Assembly: GCF_003515075.1 (NCBI RefSeq)
Contig: NZ_QWLV01000001.1
Span: 124,001 to 188,000, forward strand
Source: Sphingomonas gilva
GTDB lineage: Bacteria > Pseudomonadota > Alphaproteobacteria > Sphingomonadales > Sphingomonadaceae
Direction: 5' to 3'
DNA length: 64,000 bases
The position numbers and the translations under genes are program-made. Shown one piece after another: positions 44,794-53,612 of the stretch (position 1 is the stretch's first letter; each line of letters begins with the position of its first letter). The notes below the pieces were generated by a model. It saw only the letters and a program-made list of their open reading frames with translations. It was not told the DNA's origin and ran no database searches.

Positions 44794-45837
44794 GTGACTG
44801 GAGCGCCGCGGATCGCCATCGACGCGATGGGCGGCGACGAAGGCATCGCGACGATGATGGACGGCGTCGCCCGCGCGCGCCGGGCGCATGACGGCATCTC
44901 CTTCCTGCTGGTCGGCGACGAGGCGCAGATCAAGGCGGGGCTGGCGCGCCATCCCAACCTGACCGCGGCCTCGGACATCCTGCACGTAGAGGGCGTCGTC
45001 GAATCGGACGAGAAGCCCTCCGCGGCGATCCGCCGGTCGGCGCGCACGTCGATGGGGCGCGCGATCGACGCGGTGAAGCGCGGCGAGGCGCAGGCGGCGG
45101 TATCCAGCGGCAACACCGGCGCCATGATGGCGATGGCCAAGCTCGCGCTCCGCACCATGCCCGGCATCGAACGCCCGGCGCTCGCCGCGCTGCTCCCCAG
45201 CCTGGGCGAGACCGACGTGGTGATGCTCGATCTGGGCGCCAACACCGAGTGCGACACCGAGAATCTCGTCCAGTTCGCGGTGATGGGCGCGGCCTATGCG
45301 CGCATCGGCCTGGGCATCAAGCGCCCGCGCGTGCGGCTGCTCAACATTGGCACCGAGGCGATGAAGGGCAAGGACATGATCCGCGACGCCGCGGCGATCC
45401 TGCGCGACGCGCCGCACCTGCCGATGGCCTTCCAGGGCTTCATCGAAGGCGACCAGATCGCCCGCGGCGAGGTCGATGTCGTCGTGTCGGACGGGTTTTC
45501 GGGCAATATCGCGCTCAAGACCGCCGAGGGCACCGCGCGCTTCGTCACCGATCTCCTGCGCCGCAGCTTCACCAGCTCGTTCCGCTCCAAGGCGGGCTTC
45601 CTGCTGTCGCGGCCGGCGCTGCACATGCTGCGGCACCATCTCGATCCCAACAACCATAATGGCGCGGTCTTCCTGGGCCTCAACGGCATCGTCGTGAAGA
45701 GCCATGGCGGCGCCGACGAGATCGGCGTCGCCAATGCGGTCGATCTCGCGGTGCGTCTCGCCGAGCAGGATCTGCTGCGCCGGATCGCGAGCGACCTCGA
45801 TCAGTTCCACGCCGCGCCGGCCAGGGCGGCGTCATGA
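44794..45837 (+). CDS. plsX: phosphate acyltransferase
   Basis: This 347-residue enzyme turns acyl-ACP and phosphate into acyl-phosphate for phosphatidic acid synthesis. The signature [11 protein letters not shown] opens the protein, followed by [53 protein letters not shown] and the C-terminal [16 protein letters not shown]. The start is GTG with AGGAGAG before it. The stop overlaps the fabH ATG by four bases. Confidence 0.96.
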   Translation: MTGAPRIAIDAMGGDEGIATMMDGVARARRAHDGISFLLVGDEAQIKAGLARHPNLTAASDILHVEGVVESDEKPSAAIRRSARTSMGRAIDAVKRGEAQAAVSSGNTGAMMAMAKLALRTMPGIERPALAALLPSLGETDVVMLDLGANTECDTENLVQFAVMGAAYARIGLGIKRPRVRLLNIGTEAMKGKDMIRDAAAILRDAPHLPMAFQGFIEGDQIARGEVDVVVSDGFSGNIALKTAEGTARFVTDLLRRSFTSSFRSKAGFLLSRPALHMLRHHLDPNNHNGAVFLGLNGIVVKSHGGADEIGVANAVDLAVRLAEQDLLRRIASDLDQFHAAPARAAS

Positions 45838-46805
45838 CGCGGCGCGCGGTCATCACCGGAACCGGCTCGGCGCTCCCCGAGCGCCGCGTGTCCAACGCCG
45901 AACTCGCCGAGCAGGTCGACACGTCGGACGAGTGGATCGTCGAGCGCACCGGCATCCGCTTCCGCCACATCGCCGGGCCGGACGAGACGACCGCGACGCT
46001 CGCCGCCGCCGCGTGCCGCGCGGCGCTCGCCTCCGCCGGCGTCGCCGCGACCGATATAGACCTGATCGTGCTCGCCACCGCCACGCCCGACCAAACCTTC
46101 CCCGCCGCCGCGACCAAGGTGCAGGCGATGCTGGGGATCGACGATTGCGTCGCCTTCGATGTCGCGGCGGTGTGCTCGGGCTTTCTCTACGCGCTGTCGG
46201 CGGCCGAGAGCATGATCCGCGCCGGCTCGGCCGACCGTGCGCTGGTGATCGGATCGGAGACCTTCAGCCGCATCCTCGACTGGGAGGATCGCGGCACCTG
46301 CGTACTGTTCGGCGACGGCGCGGGCGCGATCGTGATCGAGGCGCAGGACGGGGCCGAAAACGGAGATCGCGGCGTGCTGGCGACGCGGCTGCACGCCGAT
46401 GGCCGCCACAACGACCTGCTCTATGTCGATGGCGGGCCCTCGACCACGGGCACCGTCGGCAAGCTCCGCATGAAGGGCCGCGAGGTGTTCCGCCACGCGG
46501 TGGTCAATCTCGCCGCGGTGATGGGCGAGGCGCTGGAGGCGGCCGGCGAGGAGGCCTCGGCGGTGGATTGGGTGGTGCCGCACCAGGCCAACGCCCGTAT
46601 CCTTGACGCCACCGCGAAGAAGCTTGGCCTCGATCCGGCGAAGGTGATCGTGACGGTCGATCAGCACGCCAATACATCGGCGGCGTCGGTGCCGCTCGCG
46701 CTCGACGTGGCGGTGCGCGACGGCCGAATCAAGCCGGGCGATCTGATCGTGTTGGAGGCGATGGGCGGCGGCTTCACCTGGGGCGCGTCGGTCGTTCGCA
46801 TGTGA
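45834..46805 (+). CDS. fabH: 3-oxoacyl-ACP synthase III
   Basis: This 323-residue thiolase-fold enzyme starts fatty-acid chains from acetyl-CoA and malonyl-ACP. The catalytic triad is visible: Cys114 in [14 protein letters not shown], His in [11 protein letters not shown] and Asn in QHANTSAAS. The [13 protein letters not shown] end is the usual FabH C-terminus. It is translationally coupled to plsX, and ihfA follows after 83 bp with its own likely promoter. Confidence 0.96.
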   Translation: MTRRAVITGTGSALPERRVSNAELAEQVDTSDEWIVERTGIRFRHIAGPDETTATLAAAACRAALASAGVAATDIDLIVLATATPDQTFPAAATKVQAMLGIDDCVAFDVAAVCSGFLYALSAAESMIRAGSADRALVIGSETFSRILDWEDRGTCVLFGDGAGAIVIEAQDGAENGDRGVLATRLHADGRHNDLLYVDGGPSTTGTVGKLRMKGREVFRHAVVNLAAVMGEALEAAGEEASAVDWVVPHQANARILDATAKKLGLDPAKVIVTVDQHANTSAASVPLALDVAVRDGRIKPGDLIVLEAMGGGFTWGASVVRM

Positions 46806-46888
46806 TGCGCGCTCCACTTGCGAAGTCGCGCGGTTAGGCGCATTATTTTCGTTCGGCGCGTGTGGGGCGCGCCTGCTGGGAGGTAGAG

Positions 46889-47191
46889 ATGGCGGCAGAA
46901 GCTGGCACATTGACGCGCGCCGATCTGGCCGAGGCGATCCATAACGAGGTCGGGCTGAGCCGGGCGGATTCCGCGCACATGGTCGAGCGCATCCTCGGCC
47001 ATATGTGCGAGGCGCTGGCGAACGGGCAGAATGTGAAGATATCGGGGTTCGGCAGCTTCGTGCTGCGCGACAAGGGCGAACGGATCGGCCGCAACCCCAA
47101 GACCGGGGTCGAGGTGCCGATCGCGCCGCGGCGGGTGCTCACCTTCCGCGCCAGCCAGATGATGCGCGATCGCATCGCCAGGGCGGATTGA
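46889..47191 (+). CDS. ihfA: integration host factor subunit alpha
   Basis: This 100-residue DNA-bending protein of the HU/IHF family begins [58 protein letters not shown] covers the beta-arm with the intercalating Pro region. GGGAGG before the second in-frame ATG sets the start. The location after fabH and before a MerR gene is the standard alphaproteobacterial arrangement, supporting IhfA over HU. Confidence 0.94.
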   Translation: MAAEAGTLTRADLAEAIHNEVGLSRADSAHMVERILGHMCEALANGQNVKISGFGSFVLRDKGERIGRNPKTGVEVPIAPRRVLTFRASQMMRDRIARAD

Positions 47192-47201
47192 GCCGCATAT
47201 C

Positions 47202-47552
47202 GTGGCTTCCGGCAAATCCCCGTCCGCGTTCCTGACGATCGGCGAGCTTTCCGCCCGGCTCGGCGTGCCGCAGCACATCCTGCGCTATTGGGAGACGCGT
47301 TTCACGCAGCTCAGGCCGGTGCAGCGCGCGGGCAACCGGCGCTATTACCGCCCCGAGGATGTCGCGCTCGCCGAACGCATCCACCGGCTGCTGGGATCGG
47401 AAGGCTATACGGTCAAGGGCGTGCAGCAGCTGCTGGCGAAGAAGGGCGGGGATGCGGCGCCCGCATCTCCGCCCGCGCTCGCAACGCCTGGTGTCGATCT
47501 CGCCGCGCTGGTGCGCATCCGCGACACGCTGAAGGCGGCGTTGGCGGTATAG
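47202..47552 (+). CDS. MerR-family transcriptional regulator
   Basis: The protein has 116 residues. The winged helix is FLTIGELSARLGVPQHILRYWETRF, then NRRYYRPEDVALAERIHRLL (wing). The short C-terminal segment lacks the metal-binding cysteines of MerR itself. This small form regularly follows ihfA in Alphaproteobacteria; its target and signal are unknown. The start is GTG, 10 bases after the ihfA stop. The TAG stop is immediately followed by a REP element. Confidence 0.87.
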   Translation: MASGKSPSAFLTIGELSARLGVPQHILRYWETRFTQLRPVQRAGNRRYYRPEDVALAERIHRLLGSEGYTVKGVQQLLAKKGGDAAPASPPALATPGVDLAALVRIRDTLKAALAV

Positions 47553-47645
47553 CCGTCGCCCCTGCGCAGGCAGGGGCCTCAGTCGGCATACGCCACGCCG
47601 GATGTGCCACAAACCCAGAGTCCCCTGCCTGCGCAGGGGCGACGG
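47553..47645. repeat. REP-type palindromic element (copy B)
   Basis: CCGTCGCCCCTGCGCAGGCA at one end and TGCGCAGGGGCGACGG at the other are inverted. The core GGGTTTGTGGCACATC occurs on the minus strand, so this copy is inverted relative to A, C and E. It starts directly after the merR stop and forms the altered end of the GIY-YIG ORF. Confidence 0.8.
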
Positions 47646-47953
47646 GTTGGCTTGGATTTCGTTCCACAGATCGCGCCATTCGGGATTGGCTTCCGAAATC
47701 AGCCGCAACTTCCACACCCGCTTCCATTTCTTGAGCGCCTTTTCGCGCACGATCGCCTCTTCGATCGTGGCGTGCGGTTCGACCAGCACCAAGCGGTCGC
47801 AGCCCCATTTGCGCGCGAATACCGAACCGTGACCTTCGCGATGTGCGGTCAGTCGCTCTGCCAGATTGGCAGTAACGCCGATGTAGAGCACGCCGAACGG
47901 CTTGTTGGTCAGGAAGTAGGTGAAGCCGCCTTTATCCATTTCCCTTCCCCCCC

Positions 47954-48047
47954 CCGTCGCCCCCGCGCGGGCAGGGGCCTCTCGGTTTGTGGCACATCCG
48001 AAGCCTGCGCTCCCCGCCTGAGGCCCCTGCCTTCGCAGGGGCGACGG
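47954..48047. repeat. REP-type palindromic element (copy C)
   Basis: CCGTCGCCCCCGCGCGGGCA and CTTCGCAGGGGCGACGG flank the core GGTTTGTGGCACATCCG. It occupies the space between the GIY-YIG start and the sixA end, and its last base is immediately before the sixA stop codon. Copies B and C bracket the GIY-YIG domain. Confidence 0.8.
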
Positions 48048-48587
48048 TCATTGATCCGGCCCCAGGGCGGCGTCGAGATCGCGGGGGCGGACGAAGCGCG
48101 AGAGCGTCGCGGCGTCGGCGGCGAAATCCGCCCAGCGATCGGTCTCCAGCGTCAGTTCCGCCAGGCTCGCGGTCGGGTATTTCTCCTCGATCCCGTCGCG
48201 CAGCGCATCGCCCGTGCGGTCGGGGACGAGCAGCAGCACCAGATCCTCCAGCCCCGGATTATGGCCGACGACGAGCACGCGGTCGTGCGTGTCGGGAAGG
48301 TCGCGGACGATGTCCAGCAGCGTCGCGGCCGAAGCGAGATAGATGCGCCGATCCCAGTCGGGGGCGAGCGTCTCGCCATAGCCCGCGACGACATGGTCGA
48401 TCGTCTCGGTCACGCGGCGCGCGGGCGATGCGACGACGTGATCGAAGGCGAGGCCAAGCGACTTCATGTGCCGGCCCATCGTCGCGGCGGCGCGCTGGCC
48501 CTTGGCGTTCAGGGGCCGGTCGAAATCGCGGGCGACGCTGTCGTCCCAGCTCGATTTGGCGTGGCGCAGCAGCGTCAGCGTCTTCAT
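48048..48587 (-). CDS. SixA-type phosphohistidine phosphatase
   Basis: This 179-residue histidine phosphatase superfamily protein begins MKTLTLLRHAKSSW, where His9 is the phospho-accepting residue. The second catalytic region is VLVVGHNPGLEDLVLLL. The short length and early RHAKSSWDD match SixA, which in E. coli dephosphorylates phospho-histidine on phosphotransfer proteins. Its ATG overlaps the stop of the DinG-like helicase gene (ATGA), and its stop abuts a REP element. Confidence 0.87.
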   Translation of the reverse strand: MKTLTLLRHAKSSWDDSVARDFDRPLNAKGQRAAATMGRHMKSLGLAFDHVVASPARRVTETIDHVVAGYGETLAPDWDRRIYLASAATLLDIVRDLPDTHDRVLVVGHNPGLEDLVLLLVPDRTGDALRDGIEEKYPTASLAELTLETDRWADFAADAATLSRFVRPRDLDAALGPDQ

Positions 48588-51292
48588 CCAGCCCCGATCC
48601 TTTCGCCAGCCCGCATCGCCGATAGAGGAGGCGCGGCGATCCGCGCAACCGCTTCGTCGAGGGTGACGCGCGATATCGGCGTTCCCTCTGGGAAGGCGGT
48701 GAGCAGGCGCGAGGGACAGGCGGCGGAGAGCAGCACGAAGGCGCCGCGATCGTCCGCGCGCCGCACCAGCCGGCCGAACGCCTGGGCAAGGCGCGCGCGG
48801 ATGATGCGATCGTCATGCGCCGATCCCCCGTTCGCCAGCCGCCGCGCGGCGTGGAGCACGGTCGGCTTGGGCCAGGGCACGCCCTCCATCACCACCAGCC
48901 GCAGCGAATGGCCGGGCACGTCCACCCCGTCGCGCAGTGCATCGGTGCCGAGCAGCGACGCGCGTGGATCGTCACGGAAGATGTCGATCAGCGTCCCGGT
49001 GTCGATCGGATCGACATGCTGGGCGTAGAGCGGCAGCCCTTCGCGCGCGAGCCGATCGGCGATGCGGGCGTGGACGCTGCGCAGCCGGCGGATCGCGGTG
49101 AACAGCCCGAGCGTGCCGCCCTGCGCGGCGAGGATCAGCCGGCCATAGGCGCCCGCCAGCGCGGGCAGGTCGCCGCGCTTGATGTCCGTGACGATCAGCA
49201 CCTCCGACTGGGCGGCATAGTCGAACGGGCTTGGCACCGCGAAATGCGCCGGCGGACGGGATAGATGCTGTGCTCCCGTCAGGGATTCGGCGACATCGGT
49301 GTCGCCGCCCCCGGTAAGCGTGGCCGAAGTGACGAGCACGCCGTGCGCGGGCTTGAGCACCAGCTCGGCGAGGGGACGGGTGGGATCGAGCCAGCGGCGG
49401 TGCAGGCCAACATCATATTCGCGGCCGTCGATCCGGTCGACCGCGAGCCAGTCGACGAAATCGGGATCGGCCGGGCCGCCGATGCGCGCGAGCAGCGCCA
49501 GCCAGCCGCCGACCAGATCGGCGCGCCAGCCCAGGCTGGCGATCGCGCCCTCGATCCGCGCGCGGGCCTGGCCGTCCATCCAGTCGGGGCCATCGGTCAG
49601 CAGCGCCTCCAGCCGCCGCCCCAGCACCACCAGCGGGCGGAGCAGCTGGTCGAGCGCCTCCGCCGCGGGCCCTGCCGCCTCGACCAGCGCGGCGTCGGGC
49701 TCGGCCAGTTCGGCCTCCAGCCCGTAGCCGGCATCCTCCGCCTTGGCGTCGCGCGCGAAGACGAGTCCGCGCGCGGCGGCGAGCAGGGTCTCGATCGGGC
49801 CGAACGGAGCGCCTTCGTGGAGGCGCTGGAGCCAGCTGTCGCTTGGCAGCGCCTGCGCGGCGGCGACCGCGGCGGCGATGGCGCGCCCGCCCTCCTCGTC
49901 ATAGCTGGCGACATCGGACAGGCGTGCGGCCAGGCCCCGCCGGCGCCCGCGCGATCGGCCCTCCGGTCCCGTCACCCAGCGGCGCAGCTCGATCGTCTCC
50001 GCGCCCGACAGCGCGGTGGCGAAGGTCGAATCGGCGGCGTCGAACAGATGGTGTCCCTCGTCGAACACGAAGCGCGTCGGTCGCCCGCCCGCCTCGCGCC
50101 CGCGCGCGGCATTGACCATCACCAGCGCGTGGTTGGCGATGACGATGTCGGCATGGACGCTCGCCCGCGCGGCGCGTTCGATGAAGCAGCGGCGATAATG
50201 CGGGCAGCCGGCATAGACGCATTCGCCGCGCCGGTCGGTCAGCGCGGTCGATCCGTTGCGGCGGAACAGGGTGGGCAGCCAGCCGGGCAGATCGCCGCCG
50301 ACCATGTCGCCGTCCGCGCTGTACGCCGCCCAGCGCGCGACGAGATGCGCCAGGATCGCCGCGCGGCCCTGGAAGCCGCCCTGCAGCGCGTCCTCCAGGT
50401 TGAGCAGGCAGAGATAATTCTCGCGTCCCTTGCGCGTGACGATGCGCTGCCGGCGCTCGGTATCGTCCGGAACCAGCCGCTCGCTTTCATGGCCTAGCTG
50501 GCGCTGCAGCGCCTTGGTGTAGGTGGAAACCCAGACAGCGCCGTTCGCCCGCTCGGCCCAGAGCGAAGCGGGGGCGAGATAGCCCAAGGTCTTGCCGATG
50601 CCGGTGCCGGCCTCCGCCAGCAGCATGTTGGGCTCGTCGCGCGTATCCCTCGGCGCGAAGGCGCGCATCGCGGCAGTGGCATAGGCGCGCTGGCCGTGGC
50701 GCGCTTCCGCCCCGGCGCCGGTGAGCGACCGCAGGCGATCGGCGACTTCGGCCTCCTCCAGCACCACGGTGCGCGGATTGGGGCGCGGGGCGCCCTCGTC
50801 CCACTCGGGCAGGCGCGCGAACAGCCAGCGTTCGGCCTCCTTCGGCCTGGCGATCGCGTCCATCAGCGGCGCGCCCCACATCCAGCGCAGGCGGGTCAGC
50901 GATTGGGCCGAAGTCCATGCACCCTCGCGTTCGGCCCACGCTTCCGCGCGGCAGCGGGCCAGCAGCGCGTCGGCGGCGGCGCGCAGCAGCGCGGGCACGT
51001 CCTGATCGTGCGCGGGCGGCTCCAGCCCCAAGGCGCGCGCAAGGCCGCCCGGCGTCGGCACGACGAAGCGCGCCGGGTGGACGAAGGCGAACAGTTCGAG
51101 CAGGTCGAGGCCGTTGATCTCGGGATGGCCCAGCCGCTGCCCGACCAGCGGCGCATTGAGCAGCAGCACGGGCGTGTCGGCGGCAAGCCGGATCGCCTCG
51201 CCGCGCCCGATCCCGCGCGTCGCGCCGTCGCCATCGGCGACCCACACCCCGGCATGGCTTGCGTGCAGCGCGGGATAGGGGAGCGCGGTCAT
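48584..51292 (-). CDS. ATP-dependent DNA helicase, DinG/XPD type
   Basis: The protein has 902 residues. The first 170 resemble the exonuclease-like N-terminal region of DinG relatives (LGHPEINGLDLLELFAFVHP) without obvious acidic catalytic residues. The helicase part has Walker A LAEAGTGIGKTLGYL (about 227-234), the DEGH box FVFDEGHHLFD, and motif VI QAFGRLVRR. Four cysteines, in ENYLCLLN and CVYAGCPHYRRC, suit the [4Fe-4S] cluster of XPD-like helicases. Such enzymes unwind 5'-3' at R-loops or forks. It is coupled by a four-base overlap to sixA. Confidence 0.9.
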   Translation of the reverse strand: MTALPYPALHASHAGVWVADGDGATRGIGRGEAIRLAADTPVLLLNAPLVGQRLGHPEINGLDLLELFAFVHPARFVVPTPGGLARALGLEPPAHDQDVPALLRAAADALLARCRAEAWAEREGAWTSAQSLTRLRWMWGAPLMDAIARPKEAERWLFARLPEWDEGAPRPNPRTVVLEEAEVADRLRSLTGAGAEARHGQRAYATAAMRAFAPRDTRDEPNMLLAEAGTGIGKTLGYLAPASLWAERANGAVWVSTYTKALQRQLGHESERLVPDDTERRQRIVTRKGRENYLCLLNLEDALQGGFQGRAAILAHLVARWAAYSADGDMVGGDLPGWLPTLFRRNGSTALTDRRGECVYAGCPHYRRCFIERAARASVHADIVIANHALVMVNAARGREAGGRPTRFVFDEGHHLFDAADSTFATALSGAETIELRRWVTGPEGRSRGRRRGLAARLSDVASYDEEGGRAIAAAVAAAQALPSDSWLQRLHEGAPFGPIETLLAAARGLVFARDAKAEDAGYGLEAELAEPDAALVEAAGPAAEALDQLLRPLVVLGRRLEALLTDGPDWMDGQARARIEGAIASLGWRADLVGGWLALLARIGGPADPDFVDWLAVDRIDGREYDVGLHRRWLDPTRPLAELVLKPAHGVLVTSATLTGGGDTDVAESLTGAQHLSRPPAHFAVPSPFDYAAQSEVLIVTDIKRGDLPALAGAYGRLILAAQGGTLGLFTAIRRLRSVHARIADRLAREGLPLYAQHVDPIDTGTLIDIFRDDPRASLLGTDALRDGVDVPGHSLRLVVMEGVPWPKPTVLHAARRLANGGSAHDDRIIRARLAQAFGRLVRRADDRGAFVLLSAACPSRLLTAFPEGTPISRVTLDEAVARIAAPPLSAMRAGERIGAG

Positions 51293-51334
51293 GGGCGCTT
51301 TATGGATTTGCAGGAACGAAATGGCAACGAAGCG

Positions 51335-51907
51335 TCAGCGCAATGTCGTTCCGTCGATCGCCAGCTCGGGCATGGTGACGCTACGCAGGTCGCCGGCGAG
51401 CGGCATCGAGCGCGTCTCGGCATATCGTTCCGCCTCAGGCTGCCAATGCTGATGCAACTGGCCGCTGGTCAGATCGACGATCCAATATTCCGCTATGCCC
51501 GCTTCCGCGTAAATGCGTGCCTTGACCGTCCGATCGTAGCGAATCGTCGTGTCGGAAATCTCCACCACCAGCGCAACCGATTCGAGCGGCACATAACCGT
51601 CGCCTCGCGGCGCATCGGTGACGACGATATCGGGTTCCGGCGCATTATGCGGTGGCAAGGACACCGTGGGTTCGCTGAGCGCCGTGAAGCGGGAGCCGAG
51701 CGCGTTCAGCGCGAGCCGGAGCCGAAACGTCAGTTCGTTTTTGGCGAAGCTGTGCGGCCGGTACTCGGCATTCATCGAGACGATCTCTCCATCGATCAGT
51801 TCCGCTCGCTTATGGCCATTGAACGCGCCCGATCGATGCAGCAGCTCGAAATCGGCCACTGTAAGCTTCAATGCCCGAGGGGTCTCGAAAGGCGTCGGCA
51901 GGTTCAT
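51335..51907 (-). CDS. Uma2 family (DUF820) endonuclease-like protein
   Basis: This 190-residue PD-(D/E)XK fold protein has the family opening RAELIDGEIVSM, the catalytic pair in EPDIVVTD and ALVVEISDTT, and the AEAGIAEYWIVDL segment. Uma2 proteins are abundant in cyanobacteria and some Proteobacteria, often as singletons of unknown biological role. It is divergent from lysK with only 54 bp between, which includes an AT-richer CTATAGC shared promoter region. Confidence 0.82.
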   Translation of the reverse strand: MNLPTPFETPRALKLTVADFELLHRSGAFNGHKRAELIDGEIVSMNAEYRPHSFAKNELTFRLRLALNALGSRFTALSEPTVSLPPHNAPEPDIVVTDAPRGDGYVPLESVALVVEISDTTIRYDRTVKARIYAEAGIAEYWIVDLTSGQLHQHWQPEAERYAETRSMPLAGDLRSVTMPELAIDGTTLR

Positions 51908-51961
51908 GGAAACCTTCTATAGCATTTGCGCTCGGCCCACCAAAGCGTCAGATGCGGCGCT

Positions 51962-53542
51962 ATGACCGACAAGACGACACTGCGCGACGCCGCCATGACC
52001 AGCAAGGCCTGGCCCTATGAGGAGGCGCGCAAGCTGCTCAAGCGATATCCGGAGGGCAAGCCGGGCGGTGAGGCCGTCCTGTTCGAGACCGGCTACGGCC
52101 CGTCGGGCCTGCCGCATATCGGCACTTTCAACGAGGTGCTGCGCACGACGATGGTGCGCCGCGCCTTCGCCGAGCTCAGCGACCAGCCGACCCGGCTGAT
52201 CGCCTTTTCGGACGATATGGACGGGCTCAGGAAGGTGCCCGACAACGTGCCGAACGGCGAGATGCTGCGGGAATATCTCGGGCGTCCGCTGACGCGCATC
52301 CCCGATCCGTTCGGGAAGTACGAAAGCTTCGCGCACCACAACAATGCGAGCTTGCGCGAATTCCTCGATCGGTTCGGGTTCGATTACGAGTTCCTGTCCT
52401 CGACCGAGGAATATGCCAGCGGCCGCTTCGACGACACATTGCGGCTGGTGCTCGAACGCTACGCGGCGATCATGGACGTCATGCTGCCGACGCTGCGGGC
52501 CGAGCGGCGCGAGACCTATTCGCCGGTGCTGCCGGTCAGCCCAAAGTCCGGAATTGTGCTGCAGGTGCCGGTCGAGGTGGTCGATCCCGCCACGGGCATG
52601 GTCGCGTTCGTCGATCAGGGCGAGCGGATCGAGCAGTCGATCTTCGGCGGGCGGGCCAAGCTGCAATGGAAGGTCGACTGGGCGATGCGCTGGGTCGCAT
52701 TGGGCGTCGACTACGAAATGGCGGGCAAGGACCTGATCGATTCGGTGATCCAGTCCTCCAAGATCGCCCGCGTGCTGGGCGCCAAGCCGCCCGAGGGGTT
52801 CAACTACGAGATGTTCCTCGACGAAAAGGGCGAGAAGATCTCCAAGTCCAAGGGCAATGGCCTGACGCTGGAGCAGTGGCTGACCTATGGGCCGGACGAA
52901 AGCCTCGCCTTCTACATCTACCGCGAGCCAAAGCGCGCCAAGCAGCTGCACCTGGGCGTGATCCCGCGCGCGGTGGACGATTACTGGCAGTTCCTCGGGC
53001 AGTACCCCGGCCAGCCGATCGAGCAGAAGCTGGGCAACCCCGTCCACCACATCCATGGCGGCAAGGTTCCCGAGGCGACGCTGCCGGTGACCTTCGGGCT
53101 GCTGCTCAACCTCGTCGGCGTGATGGGCGCCGAGGCGACCCGCGAGCAGGTATGGGGCTATCTCGGCAACTACATCGCCGATGCCGATCCACATCGGCAT
53201 CCCGAACTCGACCGCCTCGTCACCCACGCCCTCGCGGTCAACCGCGACCTGATCGCGCCGACCCTGGTGCGCCGCGCGCCGGAGGGCGTCGAGATCGAAG
53301 CCTTGAAGCGCCTCGACGCCGATCTTGCCGCGATGCCGGCGGACGCGAGCGCGGAGGACATTCAGAACCAGGTCTATGAGATCGGTAAGACCGGCGGGTT
53401 CGAGCAACTGCGCGACTGGTTCAAGGCGCTCTATGAAACGCTGCTCGGCTCCAGCCAAGGGCCGCGCATGGGCAGCTTCATCGCGCTCTATGGGATCGAC
53501 AACACCCGGCGGCTGATCGCCGAGGCGTTGGCCCGCGGCTGA
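51962..53542 (+). CDS. lysK: lysyl-tRNA synthetase, class I
   Basis: This 526-residue class I LysRS is the archaeal-type enzyme used by Alphaproteobacteria in place of the class II LysS. The HIGH motif appears as GPSGLPHIGTFNE and KMSKS as EKISKSKGNGL. The zinc-less alphaproteobacterial middle region and the helical C-terminal anticodon domain (GPRMGSFIALYGIDNTRRLI) follow. The ATG at MTDKTTLRD is preferred from relatives; a further ATG 11 codons in is possible, as neither has a strong ribosome site. Confidence 0.93.
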   Translation: MTDKTTLRDAAMTSKAWPYEEARKLLKRYPEGKPGGEAVLFETGYGPSGLPHIGTFNEVLRTTMVRRAFAELSDQPTRLIAFSDDMDGLRKVPDNVPNGEMLREYLGRPLTRIPDPFGKYESFAHHNNASLREFLDRFGFDYEFLSSTEEYASGRFDDTLRLVLERYAAIMDVMLPTLRAERRETYSPVLPVSPKSGIVLQVPVEVVDPATGMVAFVDQGERIEQSIFGGRAKLQWKVDWAMRWVALGVDYEMAGKDLIDSVIQSSKIARVLGAKPPEGFNYEMFLDEKGEKISKSKGNGLTLEQWLTYGPDESLAFYIYREPKRAKQLHLGVIPRAVDDYWQFLGQYPGQPIEQKLGNPVHHIHGGKVPEATLPVTFGLLLNLVGVMGAEATREQVWGYLGNYIADADPHRHPELDRLVTHALAVNRDLIAPTLVRRAPEGVEIEALKRLDADLAAMPADASAEDIQNQVYEIGKTGGFEQLRDWFKALYETLLGSSQGPRMGSFIALYGIDNTRRLIAEALARG

Positions 53543-53612
53543 TCGCCGGGTAGGGAACCATTGGCGCCGGGAGGCCTTTGATTTCAGGCGCCGGTTCGGG
53601 TCAGGGGACAGG

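Larger units (their letters stand above)
47139..47939 (-). pseudogene. GIY-YIG nuclease-domain ORF extended through a REP element
   Basis: Residues 1-98 are a complete small GIY-YIG domain: TYFLTNKPFGVLYIGVTANL (GVLY...YIG), AHREGHGSVFARKWG, EAIVREKALKKWKR with the catalytic Glu, and the closing EANPEWRDLWNEIQ. Relatives end about here. In this copy a REP element (47553-47645) starts just after residue 98 and removes the stop. The frame then runs a further 168 codons, antisense through the merR gene and into ihfA. The domain may still fold, but the natural gene end is destroyed, so I mark it as disrupted. These proteins resemble UvrC/SLX-type nucleases of unknown role. Confidence 0.7.
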
